From positions 1 through 64,000 of the forward strand of contig OZ025652.1 of assembly GCA_964019335.1 (NCBI GenBank): a stretch of 64,000 bases of DNA, read 5' to 3'. The position numbers and the translations under genes are program-made. The stretch comes from Diplonema japonicum (taxonomy: Eukaryota > Euglenozoa > Diplonemea > Diplonemida > Diplonemidae). Of the stretch, positions 44,765 through 54,843 are shown piece after piece; position 1 is the stretch's first letter, and every line of letters starts with the position of its first letter. Below the pieces are notes generated by a model that did not search any database, was not told the DNA's origin, and saw only the letters and a program-made list of their open reading frames with translations.

Positions 44765-44788
44765 TTCTTAGGAGCAACTCCTTAAGAA
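44765..44788 (-). promoter_or_regulatory. Hairpin directly in front of the giant gene start codon
   Basis: On the minus strand, TTCTTAAGGAG, a 3-base loop and CTCCTAAGAA form a 10-bp stem with one bulged base that ends exactly at the ATG. In the mRNA it would sit in the scanning path just before the start codon. A regulatory role is inference. Confidence 0.45.
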
Positions 44789-45413
44789 GGGGTCTTGCTG
44801 CTGTCCCCCTTTTCTTTACTGTTACTTTTTTTTTTCTCCTTCCTGTGGTGCGAGTAGCGGGTGAAAATCAAGTGAGAGGATACTAAAAAGAAAAAAGAGA
44901 GTACTACAAAAAAGAAGCGAAAGAGGAACAAGGAAGAGCCTAGCAAAGGGGAACAAGAACTAGAGAAAGGACGTGCAGCAAGACAATGAATTACAGCGAG
45001 TCAACTGTTCAGACCGGTCCACTGAAGTCAATGCTTCCTGTGGGGTGTAGGGTCCCAGTGTCACACCACGCCCGTATGTTTTGCAGACCGCCCTCTCTAC
45101 CGACTCTGTATGCACCCTCCATGCAGGCTCCTTGCAGGCAAATCACGAATCGCACGTTTGCGTGTAAACACCATAGCACGGTGGCTATGCCGTACACAAA
45201 ACTTGTGGTTCCTACGGGGGGGGGGGGGGGGGGGGGGAATGTGTAAAAAGTCGAATTCAGTGTGCAGAAGGGTGCCACTGTCATAAAGAATTCAGAAAGA
45301 ACACGAATGGAATGCATAGCGAGAACAAAAGATGGTCTTCTCCTCTCAATGCAATACAAACGAATGAGTAATAAACGTTAGCTGGAGGGATATTTGTTAT
45401 TCTTTTGAAGGAG
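44789..45413. other. Spacer between the giant gene and the GILT gene
   Basis: The stretch holds the 3' untranslated region of the GILT gene and the upstream region of the giant gene. It contains a 22-G tract (45216-45237), a perfect 6-bp hairpin CATAGC/GCTATG near 45166-45185, and two GAATTC palindromes (45253-45258 and 45288-45293) around an ATGACAGTG/CACTG stem. I looked here for the SECIS element a eukaryotic selenoprotein would need and found none that convinces me. Confidence 0.55.
45216..45237 (+). repeat. 22-base poly-G tract
   Basis: An uninterrupted G run in the plus strand (C run in the minus-strand transcript), in the 3' flank of the GILT gene. Confidence 0.95.
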
Positions 45414-46103
45414 CTACTTGCAGCCAGGAGGCTTCGTCCCTTCCCAGTCATTACAGACAGCTTCGAGGAGGTTGTCGCTGTTCTTTAGGACCTTCCCGTT
45501 CAAGGTAAAGTAGGGCACGTAATCCATGCCCTTCACCATGACGGTTGTTCGCGCAGCAACAGCCATGAGGGCCTTCCCGGTGGGCCCCGACTCGCAAGAG
45601 GCAATTGCTGTAGGGCTCAGGTTGTACTGCTTCGCACACTTCTCCATGTGCGCCTTCGACCCCGCACCGGGCTCGTGAGCCTCGAAGCAATCCACAAAGG
45701 GCATGTACTTCCAAGGGTTGTTGTTCGTCATGTTCTTCACGCACACCTCCACGAGGTTCCCGTAGCACTCCCCGCTCCCGTGCTGGCAGTTTATCGACCC
45801 TGTGAAGCAGTCCGATGGGATTGGCGGCGTTGCCTTCGGCCCGCACTTCCTCTTCCAGCACGTGTAGTCGTTCGACGGGTCTGCGCACTCCTTGATCTCC
45901 ACGAAAGCGTTCCCAAAAGGCACGTACTCGAAGTCCATTATCCCCTGGATGCCAGCTGCGGAGAGGGTCTGATTCACAGGACCCTTAACCGCCGCTTTGC
46001 ATCCGGGTCACAGAGACTCCCCGTAAAACATCACATCCACCTTCTGCTGCCCAGACACAGCTATGGCAAGCAGCAGCACAGAAGCAGCGGCGCGAGTGAG
46101 CAT
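45414..46103 (-). CDS. GILT-family thiol reductase, candidate selenoprotein (in-frame TGA)
   Basis: The frame opens at ATG 46103 with a signal peptide (VLLLAIAVSG) and reaches TAG at 45414: 229 residues if the single internal TGA (46010-46008, codon 32) is read through. Gamma-interferon-inducible lysosomal thiol reductases (GILT) have a CxxC active site in an ESLCPxC context; here the sequence is ESL-TGA-PGC, so the stop sits exactly at the first active-site Cys. Downstream the family signature is intact: CQHGSGECYGNLVEVC fits CQHGx2ECx2Nx4C, and VPFGNA and the late VPYFTLNG are present. The frame stays open for nearly 200 codons after the TGA, arguing against decay. Selenocysteine (UPGC) is the simplest reading, since other genes here use TGA as stop. 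I saw no clear SECIS element. Expected role: disulfide reduction in lysosome-like compartments or secretion. The alternative is a pseudogene with one nonsense change. Confidence 0.8.
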
Positions 46104-46409
46104 TGAGATTTTGTCTTTTAATCTGACTTGAAGTGAAGTGCACCATACAGAAGTGTAAATATAACGTTAGTGAAAAAAAAACAAAATGAGCTCCTGCATC
46201 GGAGCAACACGTAGCAACTAAGCATAGTGCCGAAGTAGTTAGGACTTTTGCTGTAAATGACGAACCCCTCGAGACGAAGGCACGTGTCATACAAGCGAAA
46301 ATAAGGCGACGGACGGAGAGTAAGACCTTGTGGTCTGCTCGTCCTTTCCTTTTTATCATCGAAAAAAAATATTGAGTGAATGTTAATATCTGTGGCGACG
46401 TATGACATC
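46104..46409. other. 306-bp spacer, no gene seen
   Basis: A/T-rich sequence between the GILT start and the stop of the GH45-like gene, including an A run near 46175-46183. Nothing else is recognisable. Confidence 0.6.
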
Positions 46410-47408
46410 TTAGCAATCACAGTCAAAGCAGCCGCACTGCACGTCTATCCTGGTGTACCCATCGGAGGTGCACGTCTGCACCACCTTCTTCCCTGGCTTG
46501 GTGAGGTTCGCCTTGACGTTATTCTTCCAAGCACCAGATGGCTTGCAGCAGTCCATCATTCGTGTCAAGCAGTACGAGAGATCCCATGGCATTGACTGGC
46601 ACGACACATCTGTGTTTGGGAACCCAGGGAGGGACGGGCCGTCGTACCCAGCAGGGTCATCCGTGCGCTCCAGGTACGTAGTGTTCACCAAAGCAGGCGG
46701 GCATTTCACACGCTTCATGTTTCTAATAGTAGGGTTTGAAGGCTGTGCAGGCGGCTGAATGCGCACCTTCTTGTCAAAGCTGTACTGGCACAGGCTCACT
46801 AGATCGTCGCCAGCAGCTTGCATCGGACTGCTCTCAGTTGGGTATTTCGGGAGCGCGGCGCAGTCGGACCTAGAAGCAACACCCCCGTACATGTTGCCCC
46901 ACGAAGCTGTGCTACCGGGATACATCATGTTACCCCCACCGGCGCACTTGTTGTTTGCACCGAACCCACCATCGCCAACCTGCATGTCGAACTGGTTCCC
47001 TTGCACATCGCCTCCTGTGTTGATTGACTGCACAATGATATCGCGGTCCACTCCTTCAACTGTAAGTCGCAGGCACATTCCAAGGCCGCCCATTGGGTCA
47101 TTTGACCCGAAGCTCCCCACTCCCAAATATACGGAAATGCCCTCCGTTCTATTGAAGTCCCGCTCAGCTGCGCGCATGTATGTCGACCCGAAAGTCCAAT
47201 CCATGCAAGCAAACGCACTGTCCTGGCATAGGTATCCTGTCGTTGTCCCTTGATTCTTACAAAGAACCCCAGGTCTACTCCCTGCGTTGAAACACGATCC
47301 ACAGCTATCAGAACACTCCGAGTACTTGTCTGTAGCATACACAGAGCAGTTTCCCTTCTGGCCCTTCACAAGCATCGGTGACAAGGCCAGCAACAGAAGT
47401 GCTTTCAT
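46410..47408 (-). CDS. Secreted GH45-like (barwin-fold) protein, segments in permuted order
   Basis: A 332-residue single-exon protein with a signal peptide (MKALLLLALSPMLVKG) and many Cys. The middle matches glycoside hydrolase family 45 endoglucanases: VQSINTGGDVQGNQFDMQVG corresponds to the family's QSTNTGGDLGSNHFDIQ region with the catalytic acid Asp, followed by YGGVASRSDC and by a NPTIRNMKRVKCPPAL strand. The family's N-terminal hallmark, TRYWDCCKPSC with the catalytic base Asp, is absent from the N-terminus. It appears instead near the C-terminus as LTRMMDCCKPSGAW (about residue 285), followed by VVQTCTSDG, which matches the usual continuation. Both Asp are kept but in reversed order, so this looks like a circular permutation. 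Likely substrate: beta-1,4-glucan or another wall polysaccharide. A non-catalytic barwin or expansin-like role is possible. Confidence 0.75.
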   Translation of the reverse strand: MKALLLLALSPMLVKGQKGNCSVYATDKYSECSDSCGSCFNAGSRPGVLCKNQGTTTGYLCQDSAFACMDWTFGSTYMRAAERDFNRTEGISVYLGVGSFGSNDPMGGLGMCLRLTVEGVDRDIIVQSINTGGDVQGNQFDMQVGDGGFGANNKCAGGGNMMYPGSTASWGNMYGGVASRSDCAALPKYPTESSPMQAAGDDLVSLCQYSFDKKVRIQPPAQPSNPTIRNMKRVKCPPALVNTTYLERTDDPAGYDGPSLPGFPNTDVSCQSMPWDLSYCLTRMMDCCKPSGAWKNNVKANLTKPGKKVVQTCTSDGYTRIDVQCGCFDCDC

Positions 47409-47694
47409 TTTTATGCGATAAATACCTAAGTGGGGTGACTTCCATGGAAGTGGTCGTATAGCAGCAAGAAAAAATAATAACGCTCAAGTGTCCGAGGCAC
47501 CGAACCCCCTTGGCCTTAATCGAACATTTTTCTTATTAGTCGCCCAAAAGATAAAAAGAGAGGAAGCAGAAGAAGGTACAACAACTGGTGCATACGAGAC
47601 GACAACACCAAGAATGAAATATAAACAATTCCAGGAGGAAATACAATAAAAAAAAAACTGCCGGTTCTATTTGTCTATCGTCTCGCTTGTGGAC

Positions 47695-48924
47695 TCAGTT
47701 AAATACAATATTTGATGTATTTGTCTGTAACGATAAAAGTGAGAATTACAAACATACATTACCCGTCATCCGCTTGCCCTGGGTCTTCGCAGGCGCGGTG
47801 CGGTTCGGTTCGGGTGAGCGTGCTTTGGCAAGACGTGAAGAAGGGTTCTGGTTTTCGGCCTGTCGTGTTGTGCATATGTGCATGGCCCTGATCTCACATA
47901 CCATGACGTTCGGGTTCGCATAAGCAGCAGGAGATGCCCGCACAGGCCGCAGCCTTGGTTGCGCATCCGAAGGTCTGCTGTCATTAAATGTGATGCTGGA
48001 CTTATTTGACAGCCCAGCCACTTGGCTACCGCGTAATTTAACAGATTGCACAGTACCACCGACGTAAGGGGGCAACGTGTTCATCTCGGGGCTCATGCTG
48101 CGCCTGATACCTGACGGTGATGTAGACGTTGTCTTGATAATGTTTGGATTAGCCCTAGCTGCATCTCTATTCGCAAGACACTTCCTCGTCCCTAAGCTAG
48201 GCTTCTTCCTCGGCATGGGAACAACAAACCCTCCCTCCTCATCCTCTTCGCAGACGGAAGAGGTAACCGACTTCTTAAACCTGGTGCTTTCGGAGCGAGA
48301 ACGAGCCTTCGATGGTGACCGCATAGGAGAAGCCTGGCTGTGTCGCATCGGAGATTGCCGATAAGGAGAAGGGGTGGGATGGGGGCGAGGCACGGGTGCT
48401 TGCGGAGAGCATGATCTTACCGACACTGTAGAATAATCAAGGCCTTCTGCAGCCATTTCGTTTCTCTGCCTCCAAGACAGCTCAATCCTTGCCACGTCAA
48501 TGGGGTTTACCCCCATGCCGCAGTGGTGAATGAGCTGCTTCAGAGTGCTGCTACTCACCAAAACAAGATCGCGCTCGCTTAAATTGAACTTGCGGGCCGA
48601 AGAAACGAAATTCTTCCAAGCTATGATCTGCGCGTCGACCACCTGAGAACGCGACGACGAGCGAATAGGTGAGACGGCCCTCGGTTCTGGAACGTGATCT
48701 ACATGTACATAACTAACCGGGCTGACAGGAGAAGGGTACCCCATACGAGGGGAAGGCGCCCTCTCTGGCGTGCCTTGCAGTGTTGTACGATCCGCCCGTT
48801 CTTGCTCGAGCTGCTGGGTCAACTCGTCTATTCTGTATTGCAAGAGCTCGGACTTCTCCCGCTCCTCTGTTGCTTGTAATGCTGCCACTTCATACTTCCG
48901 CAGCAGACCCTCGTTGTTCTTCAT
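47695..48924 (-). CDS. Coiled-coil, Ser/Pro/Arg-rich protein of unknown function
   Basis: Two exons (48924-47758 and 47724-47695) joined by a 33-nt intron (gtatgt...acag) give 398 residues; without splicing the frame would run into the intron. Residues about 5-45 form a coiled coil (LLRKYEVAALQATEEREK and on). A Pro/Ser-rich stretch follows, then a helical segment of about 60 residues (VVDAQIIAWKNFVSSARKF onward, about residues 95-150). The remainder is Ser/Arg/Pro-rich with many SP sites, which suggests phosphorylation. I do not recognise the family. The start is the first Met after an in-frame stop and lies only 79 bp after the stop of the nucleotidase-GAF gene. Confidence 0.75.
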
Positions 48925-49003
48925 GTTCCCGACCACGTTGGCACCTGAATGCTTCAAAGCAAGGAAAATAAAGGTTCATCTTGAAACAAACTCTAAATTA
49001 AAG

Positions 49004-52000
49004 TTAAGAGGACTCTTCTGAAACAGCCTCTGAACCCCATGCAGCTGAGTTGACGGAGCTCCTCGCAGAAGGCGAATCATCTCTCCTTTCCTTGTAAAGA
49101 GACGCTTGCGAGCTTCGGAGGCGGTCCTGCCAAACACCTTTAGAGTTTCCTGTCATTGACTTTGCTGTCAAAGCTTCGGTCCTGCTAACAGACATAGAGG
49201 TAGCTCGCTCTGCCATCAGCTGCGAGTTCAGATCACCCGCTTTAACCAATCGCCTGATGGTTCCCCAGCCCCCCTTTTCTTTGATGCGTCCAAGAGATAT
49301 AGGCGGCAATTCCTGAGTGGGATATGTTGATCAATACTCTTCGCTAATATACCTGCACCATCTTATCATCATGTTTAAGCTTCAACAAGTCTATCTCCTG
49401 CGTATTGGAAATGCTTATCCCGGCAAAGGAAGCAAGTGCCTCCGCCATGGTTTCGTCCTGAGCGCAGTGTTTGCAAGCGTGCATCATACCTCCTTGTTGA
49501 ACTCAGTGTCATCCAGTTTGTTGATAAACTGCAGAACACCTAACACATCAGATGACCCCTCAGTGGTGAAGATCGGCACGCAAAGCATCTATGGCGGCGG
49601 AGTGAATAATGGAAGAAACACTATATACCTGCGTTGTTTTGTATCCATTCTTTTTATCCCACTGCGGGTTGAAAAGGGGACAGTCATAGGCATCCTTTAT
49701 ATTGACTATCTGCCCGGTGACTGCTGTATTACCAGCGACACCCGTACCAAGAGGAAGCCTGATTATAGTCTCTGTTTGTGTGTGTGGATCGATGATGATC
49801 GTCCACATCTCTTGATTCTTGTTGTCCACAAGGAAAAGAGACGACCTGTCGCATCTCAACAGCTGTGACGCTCCTGTTTGTTGTGAAAGGGGAGGAAGTG
49901 TGCACACCTGACATGATGCAAGCAACCATAGTCTTCATGTCCATCGACACGTCAGAGGCCATCTCACGCGCAACACGAAGCAGTGTCTGTCGATAATCTC
50001 TATTTGAAATGGGCATACATGGGTCGCTTCTTGGTTCCTCTTCAGTGCTTCAAACATTTCCGCGTGTCCCAGATGGATGGCCGTTTGCTTTCCGAACAAA
50101 CTTAAGATCCTGGTGTCCCGCTCGTCGAAGGATCCGTGTGCTTTGTTGACAGCCTGCATCACCGCCACAACTCTTCCGTCAGTCCTTTTTACAGGGCATG
50201 CCAAAATGTTCCTCGTCCTGTATCCAGTTCGCTTGTCGACCTCCTTGTTGAATCTCTCATCGTCGTAGGCTTCGGGGATATTGACAATGGTGCCCTTCGT
50301 GGCACAGTACCTGAAATATTTGAAAGAAAGCAGTCGAAAAAAAGGCATACCCCGCAATACTACTTTTCTCATCCATGCTGATACTGATGTTCTGCGTGTC
50401 ACCATCTGGTATGAACAGCAGCTGGTGTTTGATTTGATCGACAGTGAAGATAGCTGCGCGGTCACATTGAATCAATGCCTTTACAGAGTTCTTAATGAAG
50501 CTGATAATGGTAAGTTTAGGTATAAACGCTGTGTGGCATACTGCTTTGCTGCAAAGACACTGCTTTCCTCACTCAGGTTAGTAATTGCAAGGCATATCTT
50601 CCTCATAGTCTCGGAGTCAAGATCTCTGTGGTCTGTGTGGTTGGGCTGCAAAGGCATACGCGAAGTCATCTTCGAACTCAAAATTGTCTGCCCCCATCAC
50701 CGCAATGTTGTTCATAAATTCTTCCTCTGGAGCCATAAAGGAGCTTCTCCTCCGCCGCTTTGGTCCATTAGCGGCAACTGGAAGTGTCTTGCTGCCCTCC
50801 AAATCTGCCCCGTCTGCTCGCTGCCCTTTCTTCAGCCTGAAGTAATCCAATATCCACATGCTGAACTGTTCCGCGTGTTCTGCATCTGTCAACACTTTGC
50901 AGTGTTCTTTTATAAACTTGAAACGCTCCTTTCCACCTCCTACGAAATCTGTCACTGCGATTTTATACTCTTTTTCTAGGTCCAAAACCTCGCCACCAAT
51001 AGTAATGTCTTGCACCTGAACGGTTGAACGTATGCTGTTGATGGTGTAGTTCAGCTGGCTTGATGGATGCGGGAAGCTAGGAGCCTCTTCCGGAAGCTCT
51101 CTCACACTCAGGTTCAACATCTCCTTCAACCAATAACCGCTCATCTCCACGACCTGCACCTTTGTCTCGTCTGGGAACCAATTGAACACATCACCGATGC
51201 TGATAGGGCCTTGTTCTTTCAATATCTTCCCGGATACAGCTGCTCCTCCGAGAACAGCGCAATCGGCCCCTGTTTCCATCTGCATTAAGTCTGCGAGGAA
51301 GTTGGTGAGAACACCTTCACTAAATCTGCACGTTTCTTCAGTACTGTCCAGAGGGACATTGGTCCTTCCTATCACCTTCCCCATCTTTTCAGTCATCTTT
51401 TCACCATACCGCTGCACCAATTTGTCTATCATCTTGTTCTCTGGCATCTCTGTTTCAATGGCGTGCGTCTTGCACGAGACAGTTGGTTGTTGTATTTCAT
51501 CGAGCCTTATTTGCACTTCGCTAAGCCATCGGAATTCTTCACCTGATTTCACAATGCGCCTGTCAAGATCTTTCTTATAACTGTGGTCGTGCCCCCCTAG
51601 AAGCAAGTCTATCGACGGGCACTTATCCGTCAGCTCTTTGTCCAGTGCCAAACGGTTGTGTGTCAAAGCTAGAACAATCTCAGCACCTCTCGCCTTAAGG
51701 CTCTTGGCCTCCCTCTCTCCTACTTCGTACATGTCGTGATACACGGCTTCGCCCTTCGCCAACCTTGGACAATGTGGGAGCCAATTTTCACACAGCCCCA
51801 CAATGCCCACCATGATCCCGTTCCACTCGAGCAACTTACTCCGTGTAACATCCCCCAGAGGTTGCCCGTCTTTCCCATCCATGTTCGTCATCAGCCATTC
51901 GGTATTACTCCCGGCAAAGATATACTCCCCTTGTGTGTAACCATGTATTATTCTCTCCAAATTACGGAGCCCAAAATCAAATTCATGGTTGCCAAAAACA

Positions 52001-53061
52001 CCGTAGTGGGTGTTGATAAAGTTCAGGGCGTCAACCATCTGCTTCCCCTTTGTGATAACGGACATCAAGGACGGGCCCACAAAGTCACCTGAGAAGAGAA
52101 CCAAAGGGTTTTTCGTACGCCTGAGTACATCCAGCTGGTGGTAGAAGCGTGTGATGCCACCGCATGGCTCCTCTGACTTGAATACGCTTAAATGGTACAC
52201 GTCATTAAAGTGCACTATGTCTAGCACACGGCCACCTGTAGGCCGTAGACTGCGTCTGACCTTACCCCTTTCACTCTGGAAAGCCTTGACCTGCTGCTGC
52301 AACACGCACAGCAATATCTCGTCCACCATGTCTTCATCAGAGGACTGCACCTCGTAAGTGTCATACGGAATCGACAGACGCCTCTTACCTGTGGTCAAAG
52401 CTGCTGCAGACTGAGTCGGATCGGACTTCGGGCGCTCAACTCGAAGGACTATGGTGCCAAATCTCCCCAGACATGCACTCATGATGCTGATGAGGGGGAT
52501 CTTTGTAAACGATTTGTTTTGTCTCATCTTGGGGCTTTGGATGAGGTGAAATAGAATCGCATCACTGGTGACTCTCAGTTGAGTAGGTTGTGCTTCTTTT
52601 TTACCAGGCAGCAAGATTCTGAGATCCTCGTCATACAACGCGACGCCTTGCCCTATTGAGAGTGTCGAGCTCACCCTCGCCATTGCAGTGGCAGTCGTAG
52701 TCCGTTGCAAAGAACTACCGCGCTGGCGCAACTCTGCTGGCACGGCTTGCTTTTGCAACCCCGGGCTCTCGTACCTTTTATCCGAAGCTGTTAGGCTTCC
52801 ATCGCTTACCCTTTGCTGGTGCCTTGGGCTTTTTGCAGAGACGGGCTTTGGAACATCCGTTTGAAAGCTAACAAAAGACTCCTTCGTAACCAAAGGCGGT
52901 ATTTCTAGTGCTTGCCTTTCAGGTTTCGGGCCACCAAGCATGAACAGTAGCTGGTGAAGCTCTTGCGGCGTATTCCATCTTCTGTGCTTGCTGTTCGCAG
53001 GTCTTGTACCTGGAGCGCTAGGATGTAATGGGCCATCTGGAGGTGTGGAGTCTAAAACCAT
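49004..53061 (-). CDS. 5'-nucleotidase-type metallophosphatase fused to two GAF domains
   Basis: Nine exons: 53061-50660, 50625-50542, 50500-50351, 50310-50019, 49986-49908, 49873-49629, 49588-49490, 49457-49353 and 49312-49004; introns of 32-41 nt; 1,254 residues. Residues 1-130 are disordered and 130-270 possibly PH-like. About 275-780 is a UshA/5'-nucleotidase unit: HFNDVYHL, FSGDFVG, GNHEFDFG, THNR, LLLGGHDH for the two-metal site, then a C-terminal nucleotide-binding domain (GGAAVSGK, FNWFP). No signal peptide, so cytosolic. Two GAF domains follow (about 815-980 and 985-1140), the fold that binds cyclic nucleotides in phosphodiesterases. GAF2 carries NKLDDTEFNKEDE, a full NKxnFx3DE motif completed across the exon 7-8 junction; GAF1 has NKAHGSFDERD, a partial form. 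A phosphatase regulated by cyclic nucleotides is the natural hypothesis. The splice at 50659-50626 that joins the two halves is inferred and needs RNA evidence. Confidence 0.78.
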
Positions 53062-53140
53062 GATTCCATCATTCCTGTTGCGGTAGTATGTTTTCGACGC
53101 AAAAAGATATTTACTTTTCTTTTAAAATAAATTGCTCTAT

Positions 53141-54843
53141 TTAAGGATTAATTTGCATCGAGTTACTCTGGCCTGTCCAACGCACCGCCTTCTCCTTTAA
53201 GTTGTCGCTCGTCGCGCATGGACAGAGCCTGGAGACATCCTCGTGGCTGTCAGAACAGGCTGCCTTCATCCTCGGGTCCATATTAAAGTTTTTGAGACAT
53301 AAATCCTGCTCAGGAATGAAACAGGGTGCTTCTACACCTGGGTAGTCTTTGCGATGCTCTGCAAACTCGCAGCTCGAGCAGGAGAAGACAGTTTTCAGTA
53401 AGCTGCAGTCCGACAGATGGAGAAATATCAGTGCTTCTTCGTCACACCACTGAGTGTCAGTCGTCTTGCAGACATCATCGCAAGACTTCCCTCTTTTCCC
53501 CTTAATCAGCGAGAGCCCTGGTCGCGTCATATTGCGATCGGCTGCCTCCTTTGACAATTGTTTTTTGAAGTACGTGTTGTCCGTGTGGCGCAACATCCAA
53601 TAGTACTTTGATGGGTTGCTGTCTTCCCATGTCTCGCTTGGTGCTTGCTCCTGGTGTATCTTGTCATAGTACCCCCACCACATCCTGTAGGCATTCCCGA
53701 AGCTCAACTCGTCTACCTTCTTCGACGCGATGCTCTCGATGCTGTACCACGGCTTAAACCCTCCTCTAAAGTGCACCATCTTCACTTCACTCATGTCTTC
53801 CCACGGGGCTAAGTGCTTCGAATAGGTATTCGAGATTGTAGTATACCTCACACCGAAGTAGCTACGTAGCATCATCCCATCGCGTGCGTTGAGTGCGTTG
53901 TAGATCCCCTTCTTCTTGTTTGGGAGGCTTTCACTACGGAAGAGCTTGAATAAGTCGTTCGAGACCTTCTTCGAAGGATGCAAGACAAGCATCCCTGTTT
54001 GGAAGTAAGGCCCCTTGTGATGCTTCGGGTTGCTTCCAATTGCGCCTATATACGACTCGTTGTGCAATTTCACTGTCGTGAACAACGCATCGGGACTCTT
54101 GAGCGCCATCATGTCGGCATCCACGAAAACAATGGTTTTGAATTGTGTAAGGCGGAAGATGTACAACTTATCAAACGAGTCGGCCCAGTGGGCTTTTGGG
54201 ACGTGCTTTGCAAGGCCCTCTACCTGAACCACATTCCAGCCTACCTTTCGCAACCTATCTGCAGAGTCGTCGGATACCCCAGGTCTGGACGCCACGCACA
54301 CCAGCTGGCACGAGCCGTCCTGTAATGTGGATAACCACACAAGAGGAGCAGCATACCTGGATCATGGGTGAGATCTTCTTCAGCGACTCACCCATCACGA
54401 GTGCTCCATCCACATAGCTCTCGACTGAAACAACTGTTACGTATGCATACTCTGCATCTCCATCACCCGAGCCAGCTTCACCTTCGCTACCCTTCTCAGA
54501 TTCATTCTGTTCTTCCTTCTCTTCTTCCCTATGCCCATCTTTTTTCTCTTCGACATGGCGGATGTGTTTCAGTGCCTCAATCTGTTGAAATTGCATCACA
54601 TCGCTTCAATAACATACCTCGTTCTGCACGTCATCCATGTCATGCTTCACCCTCTGCAGCCTCGTCCGCACCTCCTCCAGTTTGTCATCATTATCGACAT
54701 CAGCACGCTGCTGCAACCACAACCACAACGTCACCTGGAGAAAAAATGTGTTTAGTTTCCCACCATACCAAGGCAACAAGCGCCCCCCATCCTGCAGAGA
54801 TATGTCCCCTCCTCTTTTCATGCAGCCGTCTTCTGTCATACAT
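53141..54843 (-). CDS. Golgi-type GT8 family glycosyltransferase with Cys-rich tail
   Basis: Four exons (54843-54769, 54734-54618, 54581-54357, 54319-53141) with introns of 34, 36 and 37 nt give 531 residues. The N-terminus has a basic tail (YDRRR...KRR) and one hydrophobic helix (AGWGALVALVTLWLWL, split by intron 1), the layout of a type II Golgi signal anchor, then an acidic coiled-coil stem. The catalytic part begins YAYVTVVSVESYVDGALVMG and carries the metal-binding VDADMMAL (DxD), FQTGMLVLHP and VHFRGGFKPW, as in glycogenin- and galactinol-synthase-like GT8 enzymes, which transfer sugars from nucleotide-sugar donors. The last 120 residues are a Cys-rich domain (SCDDVC ... RLCPC), a type attached to several eukaryotic Golgi transferases. 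The start is the first Met after an in-frame stop. Donor and acceptor cannot be told. Confidence 0.85.

Noticed and set aside
5949-44785. Many long ORFs on both strands within the giant gene
   Set aside because: They shadow the repetitive GC-rich coding frame and show no independent domains.
45009-45359. 116-codon minus-strand ORF in the GILT 3' flank
   Set aside because: It reads through the poly-C tract as polyproline and has no domain; more likely untranslated sequence.
44765-45413. SECIS element for the GILT gene
   Set aside because: The ATGA at 45283-45280 sits in a short stem without the required facing GA pair; the GTGAC/GGAC pairing (45064-45013) has a helix II of only about six pairs. 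Neither is good enough to annotate.
50617-50660. C-terminal tail AYAFAAQPHRPQRS of the nucleotidase as real protein
   Set aside because: It begins at a GTATGC donor and ends in an intron-sized segment; splicing restores a long conserved frame.
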